Shown here: one piece after another, positions 57,763-64,000 of the stretch
Layout: each line of letters begins with the position of its first letter
Position numbering within the stretch: the first letter of the stretch is position 1
Source of the DNA: Streptomyces cinerochromogenes
Lineage (GTDB): Bacteria > Actinomycetota > Actinomycetes > Streptomycetales > Streptomycetaceae
Direction: 5' to 3'
DNA: 64,000 nt
Assembly: GCF_014648635.1 (NCBI RefSeq)
Contig: NZ_BMRM01000020.1
Coordinates: 1 to 64,000 of the forward strand
Notes under the pieces: model-generated
Seen by the model: the letters and a program-made list of their open reading frames with translations, nothing else
Databases searched by the model: none
What the model was told of the DNA's origin: nothing
Made by a program: the position numbers and the translations under genes

Positions 57763-58175
57763 CTAATCCGTGGGCAAGGGGGGTCCGGGCCAGTCGCCCG
57801 GACCGGGAGCGGCCTCCGTGTCCGCGCGCCGGGGCCTGGGCACGGACCCCGGGAGGATGGCCGGCGCTTCGGCGGCGACCAGGCAGGAGACGGCCTCCCG
57901 GCCGCCGGCGTCCGCCTCGAACGCGACGACGAGGGGCGCGGCCTCGCCCAGGACCCGGGCGAGACGGGCCGTCTCCCGGGGGTGGGCGGGCGGAAGACGG
58001 GGTCCTGGAAGGCCGGCGGGCAGGAGACGAACAGCGGGGCGGTGAAGATCACTTCGAGGCCGTGGTGGTAGGTGAGGTCGTACCCGGCGGCCAGGCGCAG
58101 CTGCCCCGCGTCGCAGGCGGTGATCTCCCAGTCCCACCAGCTGCCCTCGGGCAGCTTCCGTCCCGCGATCTCCAT
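57763..58175 (-). pseudogene. frameshifted hypothetical gene
   Basis: ATG 58175 follows GGGGAGCGC. The frame reads GSWWDWEITACDAGQLRLA, LTYHHGLEVIFTAPLFVSC and PPAFQDPVFRP, then goes off frame near 57975. The other frame continues with HPRETARLARVLGEAAPLVV and AFEADAGGREAVSCLVAAEA to a stop at 57763. One missing base would join them into a protein of about 137 residues. Either a recent mutation or a sequencing error. No family recognised. Confidence 0.65.
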
Positions 58176-58199
58176 GCGCTCCCCTTCCCCCGGGCCCGC

Positions 58200-61010
58200 T
58201 CAGTAGGCCGGCAGGGTCCGCGGGCCGAGGTCGTCGCGGGCGGGGGGTGGTGCGAGACGCACCGTGGCGCCGAGCACGCTGACTCCGTGCGGGGCGACGA
58301 CGACCGGCTCCAGGGTGACCGCGACCACCTCCGGGTGGTCGTCGACCAGTCGGGACACCCGCAGCAGCAGCTCCTCCAGGGCCGGGGTGTCCACCGGTGT
58401 GGAGCCGCGCCAGCCGAACAGCAGCGGTGCCGTCCGGATGGACCGCACGAGGGAGGTCGCCTCCCGGTCGGTGACGGGGACCAGCCGGTGGGCCATGTCG
58501 CCGAGCAGCTGGGAGGCGGCGCCGGCCAGGCCGAAGGACAGCACGGCGCCGGCCGCCGGGTCGATCACCGCGCGGACGACCGTGTCGACCCCGCGCGGTG
58601 CCATGCCCTGCACCACCGGACGCAGTTCCTCCGGCTGCCCGAACAGCTCGGTCAACTCGGTGTACGCCCGCAGCAGTTGCTCCTCGTCGGCGAGGTCCAG
58701 GCGTACGCCGCCCAGGTCGGCGCGGTGCCTCAGGTGCGGGGCGGTGGCCTTGAGGGCGACCGGGTAGCCGAGCGCGCGGGCGGCCTCCACGGCCGCGTCC
58801 GGGGTGGGCGCGGGCAGGGCGCGGCGCACGGGTATGCCGTACCTGCCGAGCAGCTCGCAGGTCTCCGCGTCGGAGATGGTGAGCCCCTCCCCGCGCGCGA
58901 GCAGCTCGCCGATCAGCCGGGCGGCCCCCTTCTCGTCGATGTCGTCGAACTCCGGCACCCTCCCGGGATCGGCCGCCTCCCGCCGCCACTCGGCGTACTT
59001 CACGGCTTCGGCGAGGGCCCGGACGGCACGTTCGGCGGCGGGGTAGGCCGGGATGAGGTGCGTGCCCTCGGGAGGGGTCGTCAGGGTGGCCGGGGCCGCG
59101 GCCTCCGCGGTGCCGGGCGCCTTGTCGACGGCCCCGGGTGCCGTGCTCGCCGCGGCCGACAGCGCCTCCGCCAGTCCCCCCAGCTCCACGTGCACCACCA
59201 GCACCGGCTTTCCCGGCACCGCCGCGGCGGCCGACCGCAGCGCCTCCGCCAGCTCGGCGTCCCCCGGCGAGCCCTCTCCGATCGCGGGGATCGCCGTCAC
59301 GACGACGGCGTCGTTCGTGTCGTCGGCCAGCGCCGCGGCGAGCGCCCGGTGGAAGTCCTCCGCCCTCGCCCCGGTCGTCAGGTCCACCGGCCGGGCCGGC
59401 CGCAGCCCCTCGGCGAGGCACCGGTCGTACGTCAGCACGCCCAGCGACTCGGAGTTGCCGAGGATGGCCACGCGCGGCCCCGTGGGCAGCGGCTGGCGCG
59501 CGAGGAGCAGCCCCGCGTCGACCAGCTCGGTGATCGTGTCGACCCGGATCACGCCGGCCTGCCGGAGCAGCGCGGAGACGGTCGCGTACGGCAGCCGCGT
59601 CGCCCGTACCGCGTGGCCCTGGGGTGCCGTGCCGGTGCCCTGGACCACCACGAGCGGCTTGGCCGCCGCCGTCCGCCGGGCGAGGCGGGTGAACTTGCGG
59701 GGGTTGCCGATGGACTCCAGGTACATGAGGACGACGTCGGTCTCGGGGTCGTCGTACCAGTACTGCAGGACGTCGTTGCCGGAGACGTCGGCGCGGTTGC
59801 CGGCGGACACGAACGTGGAGACGCCGGTGACACCGGTGACCCCTCCGCCGCGCCGGTGCAGCCGGGACAGCAGGGCGATGCCGATGGCCCCGGACTGGGC
59901 GAACAGCCCGATGCGGCCGGGGCGGGGCATCTCGGGTGCGAGGGAGGCGTTCAGCCGGACCTCGGCGGCGGTGTTGATGATCCCGAAGGCGTTCGGGCCG
60001 ATGATCCGCATGCCGTACGCGCGCGCGGCCCGCACGAGGGCGCGCTGCCGCTCGCGTCCCTCGGGCCCGCTCTCGGCGTATCCGGCGGAGAGCACGACCA
60101 GTCCCTGGACGCCGTGTTCGCCGCACTCGGCGACCACGGCGGGCACGTCCTCGGCCGGTACGGCGACGACGGCGAGGTCCACCGGCGCGTCGATGTCCCG
60201 CACCGAGCGGTGCGCGGGCACCCCGTCGACCTCCTTGAGGTCTTCGGGGAAGGCCTTGTTCACCGCGTACAGACGGCCGGGGTAGCCGGCGTCGCGGATG
60301 TTGCCGAGGACGCCGCGGCCCACTCCGCCGGGGGCACGGCCGACGCCGACGACCGCGACGGAGCCGGGGGTGAGGAGCCGCCGTACCGAGCGGGCCTCGG
60401 CGCGCTGCTCCCGCGCGCGCTGCACGGCGAGGGAGCGGTCGGTGGGTTCGAGGTCGAACTCCAGGCGGACGACGCCGTCCTCGAAGCTGCGCTTCTGGGT
60501 GTAGCCGGCGTCCGTGAACACCTTGATCATCTTGTTGTTGGCGGGCAGCACCTCGGCGGCGAAACGGCGGATGCCCCGCTCGCGCGCCACGGCCGCGATG
60601 TGCTCCAGCAGCGCGGAGGCGACCCCGCGGCCCTGGTGGGCGTCCTGCACCAGGAAGGCGACCTCGGCCTCGTCGGCCGCCCCGGACGCGGGCAGCCCGT
60701 CCGTGCCGATGCGGTCATAGCGTACGGTGGCGATGAACTCGCCGCCGATGGTGGCCGCGAGTCCCACCCGGTCCACAAAGTCGTGGTGCGTGAAGCGGTG
60801 GACGTCCTTGGCGGAGAGTCGCGGGTACGGCGCGAAGAAGCGGTAGTACTTCGACTCGTCCGAGACCTGCTCGTAGAAACTGACCAGGCGGTCGGCGTCA
60901 TCAACGGTGATGGGCCGGATGCGCGCGGTACCACCGTCGCGCAGCACCACGTCCGCCTCCCAGTGGGCGGGGTACTGGTACCGGTCCTGCCGGTCCGCCG
61001 AGGTCTGCAT
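58200..61010 (-). CDS. protein lysine acetyltransferase (N-terminal GNAT fused to NDP-forming acyl-CoA synthetase-like domains)
   Basis: Large acetyltransferase of 936 residues, ATG 61010 (MQTSADRQ). The GNAT domain (about 20-190) holds the acetyl-CoA loop QDAHQGRGVASALL. Next is a CoA-binding/ligase CoA domain (about 205-650) with VAVVGVGRAPGGVG and LFAQSGAIGIALLSRLH, then an Ala/Pro linker and an ATP-grasp domain (about 700-910). GNAT at the N-terminus is the order of Streptomyces PatA, reversed from Salmonella Pat. It is likely to acetylate acetyl-CoA synthetase and other enzymes. Confidence 0.92.
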   Translation of the reverse strand: MQTSADRQDRYQYPAHWEADVVLRDGGTARIRPITVDDADRLVSFYEQVSDESKYYRFFAPYPRLSAKDVHRFTHHDFVDRVGLAATIGGEFIATVRYDRIGTDGLPASGAADEAEVAFLVQDAHQGRGVASALLEHIAAVARERGIRRFAAEVLPANNKMIKVFTDAGYTQKRSFEDGVVRLEFDLEPTDRSLAVQRAREQRAEARSVRRLLTPGSVAVVGVGRAPGGVGRGVLGNIRDAGYPGRLYAVNKAFPEDLKEVDGVPAHRSVRDIDAPVDLAVVAVPAEDVPAVVAECGEHGVQGLVVLSAGYAESGPEGRERQRALVRAARAYGMRIIGPNAFGIINTAAEVRLNASLAPEMPRPGRIGLFAQSGAIGIALLSRLHRRGGGVTGVTGVSTFVSAGNRADVSGNDVLQYWYDDPETDVVLMYLESIGNPRKFTRLARRTAAAKPLVVVQGTGTAPQGHAVRATRLPYATVSALLRQAGVIRVDTITELVDAGLLLARQPLPTGPRVAILGNSESLGVLTYDRCLAEGLRPARPVDLTTGARAEDFHRALAAALADDTNDAVVVTAIPAIGEGSPGDAELAEALRSAAAAVPGKPVLVVHVELGGLAEALSAAASTAPGAVDKAPGTAEAAAPATLTTPPEGTHLIPAYPAAERAVRALAEAVKYAEWRREAADPGRVPEFDDIDEKGAARLIGELLARGEGLTISDAETCELLGRYGIPVRRALPAPTPDAAVEAARALGYPVALKATAPHLRHRADLGGVRLDLADEEQLLRAYTELTELFGQPEELRPVVQGMAPRGVDTVVRAVIDPAAGAVLSFGLAGAASQLLGDMAHRLVPVTDREATSLVRSIRTAPLLFGWRGSTPVDTPALEELLLRVSRLVDDHPEVVAVTLEPVVVAPHGVSVLGATVRLAPPPARDDLGPRTLPAY

Positions 61011-61148
61011 GGGCCCCAGAGTACGGCTCGCGTCCGACAACGGCGCGAGGCAGTCTGTGGAGGACGGAAGAGCCGGACCGAGGCCGCGGTCCGGCGCCAC
61101 ACCGAGAGGGGACGCAGTCCCCTCCGGGCACGCTTCACGATGTGGGAA

Positions 61149-61164
61149 ACTGGTCTAGACAACC
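61149..61164. promoter_or_regulatory. dre box (DasR operator)
   Basis: ACTGGTCTAGACAACC matches the DasR consensus ACTGGTCTAGACCAGT at 13 of 16 positions, including the central TGGTCTAGAC. It lies 25 bp before ptsH. DasR control of pts genes by glucosamine-6-phosphate is established in S. coelicolor. Confidence 0.88.
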
Positions 61165-61188
61165 CTGAACACCGAAGGGCAGCAACAC

Positions 61189-61470
61189 ATGGCTGAGCGC
61201 CGCGTCAACGTCGGCTGGGCCGAGGGCCTCCACGCCCGCCCCGCCTCCATCTTCGTCCGAGCCGCCACGGCCGCAGGCGTCCCGGTGACGATCGCCAAGG
61301 CCGGGGGCAACCCCGTCAACGCGGCCTCCATGCTGGCCGTCCTGGGCCTGGGCGCCCAGGGTGGCGAGGAGATCGTCCTCGCCTCCGACGCCGAGGGTGC
61401 GGACGCCGCCCTCGACCGTCTGGCCAAGCTGGTCTCCGAGGGCCTGGAGGAGCTGCCCGAGACCGTCTGA
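61189..61470 (+). CDS. ptsH: phosphocarrier protein HPr
   Basis: Phosphocarrier of the sugar phosphotransferase system, 93 residues. The phospho-His is His15 in EGLHARPASIFV, and the second-site region reads NAASMLAVLGLGAQGGEE. ATG 61189 follows AAGGGCAG. A dre box sits just upstream. In Streptomyces it serves import of N-acetylglucosamine and fructose. Confidence 0.97.
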   Translation: MAERRVNVGWAEGLHARPASIFVRAATAAGVPVTIAKAGGNPVNAASMLAVLGLGAQGGEEIVLASDAEGADAALDRLAKLVSEGLEELPETV

Positions 61471-61707
61471 GCGAGCCGTCGATCAGAGCGCCGGAGCCGC
61501 GTTCGCCTTTCGGGGCGGCGCGGCTTCGCCGTATCCGGAGCGGCGCCCGTCGTCCCCGGAGCGGCGCGGCTTCGCCCCTACGTGGAAGTGCTCCGGCAGC
61601 TGCCGTCGATTTACGGGGCGGCCGGCGCCATAATTCCGGGCACGATAAATCCGGGCAGCAGAAATGCCCCGCCCGGAAATACCTCTTCTTTGTATACGGC
61701 GCCCGTG

Positions 61708-62394
61708 TTAATGCCGCAGGCCCGACATGTTTACGGCGTGTTGCGAAGTCCTCACACGCTCGGCGGCCCCGGAAAAGCGCAGTCGATGGGCGCCCGTCGC
61801 ACGCTCGGCGTGCAGGGCCGTGAGCGCCCGCGCGCGCTCGGCGTCCCCGCGTGCCACCGCGTCCACGATCGCCCCGTGCTCCGTCCAGGACTCCACGGGA
61901 CTGCCCGGCGCCTCCACCGCGTACATCCAGGCGATCTTGTGCCGCAGCTGGGTGAGCATGGAGGTCAGCGAGGGACTGCCGCAGGCCTGGGCGAGCGTCT
62001 CGTGGAACCAGCCGCCCAGCGAGCGGAGATCCTCGCTGCTGCCCCTCCTGGCCCGCTCCTGGCCCAGCCGGACCAGGCCGCGCAGCACCTTCAGATGGGC
62101 CTCGGTACGCCGCTGGGCGGCCCGGGCGGCGCCCAGCGGCTCCAACAGCATCCGCATCTCCAGCAGGTCGGCGGCCTCCTGCTCGGTCGGCTCGGCCACG
62201 CACGCGCCCGCGTGCCGGCGCGTCACCACGAACCCCTCGGCCTCCAGGGTGCGCAGGGCCTCACGCACGGGGACGCGCGAGACGCCGTACCGGCGGGCCA
62301 GGACTTCCTCGGTGAGCCGGCCGCCGCGCTCGTAGACACCGGCGACGATGTCGTCCCGGATCGCCGTGCACACCGAGTGCGCCGGAATACGCAT
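61708..62394 (-). CDS. GntR/FadR-family transcription regulator
   Basis: A 228-residue regulator. The winged HTH has VLARRYGVSRVPVREALRTL (about 28-47); the FCD ligand domain (about 85-215) has three His/Asp positions typical of metal-binding FCD proteins (GWFHETLA, EHGAIVDAV, ALHAERA). The target and ligand are not shown; the upstream plus-strand side is short and non-coding. Confidence 0.9.
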   Translation of the reverse strand: MRIPAHSVCTAIRDDIVAGVYERGGRLTEEVLARRYGVSRVPVREALRTLEAEGFVVTRRHAGACVAEPTEQEAADLLEMRMLLEPLGAARAAQRRTEAHLKVLRGLVRLGQERARRGSSEDLRSLGGWFHETLAQACGSPSLTSMLTQLRHKIAWMYAVEAPGSPVESWTEHGAIVDAVARGDAERARALTALHAERATGAHRLRFSGAAERVRTSQHAVNMSGLRH

Positions 62395-62592
62395 GACCGA
62401 CCTCCGCCTTAATCCCCGTGAAACGCCGACGATGGACGCGTGTTCCGTGAACTCTATTCCAATGGGCCGGAATTTCCGACGGCAGGCGGTAATCCATGGA
62501 TATTTTTTGGTCAGCGCATCCGGCGGACGCTGCGAAAAACGGCGAAAGCCCCGGCTCGGTGAGCCGGGGCTTCGGACAGCCGTGCGGTGGCG

Positions 62593-63348
62593 TCAGAGGT
62601 CCACGCCGTGCTTGCGGAGGTAGGCGACCGGGTCGACGTCCGAGCCGTACTCGGGGGTCGTACGCGCCTCGAAGTGCAGGTGCGGGCCGGTGACGTTGCC
62701 GGTGGCGCCGGACAGGGCGATCTGCTGGCCCGGGACGACCTTCTGGCCCACCGTGACGCCGATGGACGACAGGTGCCCGTACTGGGTGTACATGCCGTCG
62801 GCCATCCGGATCACGATCTGGTTGCCGTACGCGCCGCCCCAGCCGGTGGAGACGACCGTGCCCGAACCCACCGCGTGGACGGCCGTACCGCTGGCCGCGT
62901 GGAAGTCGATGCCGGTGTGCGAGCCGGAGGACCACAGGGAGCTGCTGGCCTGGTAGCCGGTGGAGACGTACGAGTGCGCGATCGGGGCGACGAAGGTGTT
63001 CAGCAGCTTGCGCTCCGCCTCGCGGGCGGCACGGGCCTTGGCCGCCCGCACCTCCTCGGCCCGCTTGGCGGCGGCCTTCGCCGCGGCCTCCTCGGCCGCC
63101 TTCTGCTCGGCGGCGTGCTGCTGGGCGGCGGCCTGCGCGTCGATCTGCTCGGGGACGTCCTCGGTCATGGTGAGGACGGGGACGAGGCCGGTCTGCTCCG
63201 TGGGGTTCTCGGCGGCGAGCGCCGGGGAGGCGGCGAGGGTGCCGATCACACCGGTGGTGGTGAGGGCCGCGACGCCGGCCGCCTGAGCCGTGGTCCGCTT
63301 GACCCGACCGGGCTTGCGGTGCTTCCCGGTGGCGCACATGAACGCCAT
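62593..63348 (-). CDS. secreted M23/LytM family metallopeptidase
   Basis: Cell-wall endopeptidase of 251 residues. ATG 63348 follows GGAAAGGA; ATG 63339 is possible. The signal peptide is long and ends SPALAAEN. An Ala/Lys/Glu-rich coiled coil covers about 68-118. The LytM zinc residues are complete: SHTGIDFH (His-x3-Asp) and HLHFE (His-x-His). It is preceded by a ydaO-type c-di-AMP riboswitch, as known for wall hydrolases in Streptomyces. Confidence 0.93.
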   Translation of the reverse strand: MAFMCATGKHRKPGRVKRTTAQAAGVAALTTTGVIGTLAASPALAAENPTEQTGLVPVLTMTEDVPEQIDAQAAAQQHAAEQKAAEEAAAKAAAKRAEEVRAAKARAAREAERKLLNTFVAPIAHSYVSTGYQASSSLWSSGSHTGIDFHAASGTAVHAVGSGTVVSTGWGGAYGNQIVIRMADGMYTQYGHLSSIGVTVGQKVVPGQQIALSGATGNVTGPHLHFEARTTPEYGSDVDPVAYLRKHGVDL

Positions 63349-63369
63349 GAAGTGGCTGGTCCTTTCCTT

Positions 63370-63475
63370 CCCTCTCGCCTACCGGGTTAGCTGACGGGTT
63401 CGGAGCAGGAAGGTCTCCTACGGGCCCCCTCGCAGCCGCGCGGGCGCCCGATTCACCCCAGGGACGATGGGTCCC
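63370..63475 (-). ncRNA. ydaO-type c-di-AMP riboswitch
   Basis: On the minus strand the segment has the hallmark blocks in order: GGGGTGAATC, CCCGTAGGAGACC, CCGAACCCGTCAGC, TAACCCGGTAGGCGAGA and then GGAAGG just before the LytM gene. The ydaO class turns off expression on binding c-di-AMP. The 5' limit is approximate. Confidence 0.9.
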
Positions 63476-63804
63476 CGGCTCCCCTGGCTCGCGCCGTACG
63501 GGGACTCGGCGATGACTGTCCGGTGCCGCGGGTGCGGCGCACTGCCTGACGAACAGCCCGGACGACGCTACGGCGGCCCGCTTTCAATCCTCAAACAGAT
63601 CCGGGTTTTTGTAGCGCATCCCACAGGGCAGACAGGCAACCTCCGCCCCAAAACGGGCATCTGAGGAACCGCGTGGAAGAGCGGGGGACGAGCGGGGGAC
63701 GAGCGGGGACGAGCGAGGGAAGAGCCGGGGGAAAGCGGTGGCACGGCAGGGGCCCTGACGACCCGTAGGTCGGCGGGGCCCCACGCGCGCGTGCCGCCGG
63801 GCGG
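63476..63804. other. intergenic region between M16 gene and the LytM leader
   Basis: No gene is supported. It holds 11-12-bp direct repeats around GGGGGACGAGC at 63679-63715 and a terminator-like structure. The LytM promoter must lie in the right-hand part near 63500-63600. Confidence 0.55.
63749..63782 (-). terminator. hairpin terminator of the M16 gene
   Basis: Stem GGGGCC / GGCCCC with an inner GACGACC / GGTCG pairing, just after the M16 stop on the minus strand. Confidence 0.55.
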
Positions 63805-64000
63805 CTACTCCGCGGCGACGACGGTGACTTCGCCGATGCCGAGCGCCTCCACCGGCGCCTTGATCTGGGCGGCGTCGCCGACGAGGACGGTCACCAGGCG
63901 GTTCACCGGGAAGGCGTTCACGACGGCCGCGGTGGCCTCCACCGTGCCCGTGGCGGCCAGCTGCTGGTACAGCGTCGCCTGGAAGTCGTCGGGCAGGTGC
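63805..64000 (-). CDS. M16 family metallopeptidase, C-terminal end only
   Basis: Only the last 65 codons are inside the window. They read HLPDDFQATLYQQLAATG, then NAFPVNRLVTVLVGDAAQIK and LGIGEVTVVAAE, the ending of actinobacterial insulinase-like M16 proteins. The catalytic HxxEH site is outside (it may be in a partner protein). The start is beyond the window. Confidence 0.75.
   Translation of the reverse strand, partial: HLPDDFQATLYQQLAATGTVEATAAVVNAFPVNRLVTVLVGDAAQIKAPVEALGIGEVTVVAAE

Noticed and set aside
57300..61196. Very long plus-strand open frame opposite DUF5998 and the acetyltransferase
   Set aside because: Antisense shadow of supported genes with no family motif.

Overview
The window is chromosomal DNA of a Streptomyces species. 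GC is very high, starts are often GTG, spacing is compact with coupled starts, and the gene content matches the genus: XlnA-type xylanase with GH62 arabinofuranosidases, CutRS, SepH, KdpDE, DasR-controlled ptsH, and a ydaO riboswitch ahead of a LytM peptidase. No rRNA, tRNA, CRISPR array or insertion sequence was found.

1-12.3 kb is a plant-polysaccharide cluster of secreted enzymes. It holds two GH62 arabinofuranosidases (one cut by the window edge), a GH10 xylanase, a GH127 beta-L-arabinofuranosidase, a GDSL esterase with a CBM13 lectin domain, and a GH74 xyloglucanase. Palindromic operator-like sites sit in the promoters, and the two GH62 genes share a copied leader. Upstream of GH74 lies a broken sugar-binding lipoprotein gene with two identical palindromes in its promoter.

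12.3-28.7 kb is a genomic island of about 16.4 kb. It is flanked by 67-bp direct repeats (66 identical) covering the 3' end of an RNA methyltransferase gene. It carries a four-gene coupled operon on the minus strand: a Cas4/RecB-like nuclease, a small zinc-ribbon/REase protein, a DinG-like Fe-S helicase and a pPIWI-RE protein. This is the predicted prokaryotic Piwi restriction system with an extra nuclease. Next to it are a soluble Ser/Thr kinase and an AfsR-like regulator (winged helix, BTAD, NB-ARC, TPR), then a small gene, a two-gene unit ending in an excisionase-like HTH protein, and a decayed right end with two pseudogenes. No intact integrase is visible.

28.7-41 kb holds the host methyltransferase, a KimA-like potassium transporter, two TrkA/RCK proteins, a DUF3159 and an OB-fold protein, KdpED without the KdpFABC pump, an orphan ABC ATPase, DUF3710, dUTPase and a hotdog thioesterase. 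41-54 kb holds DUF3093, a hypothetical protein, DUF4193, CutSR, an inositol-phosphatase homologue, ferrochelatase, an MFS exporter, a sugar-lactone oxidase, a proline-rich membrane protein and SepH. 53-64 kb holds a sulfurtransferase, a VOC protein, thymidine kinase, an alkaline-phosphatase-like protein, DUF5998, a frameshifted gene, an N-terminal-GNAT acetyltransferase, HPr with a dre box, a GntR regulator, a LytM peptidase under a c-di-AMP riboswitch, and the tail of an M16 peptidase.

Themes: secreted hemicellulose breakdown on the left; a mobile anti-invader system in the middle; potassium, c-di-AMP, envelope and central housekeeping functions on the right, in an order typical of the Streptomyces core chromosome.
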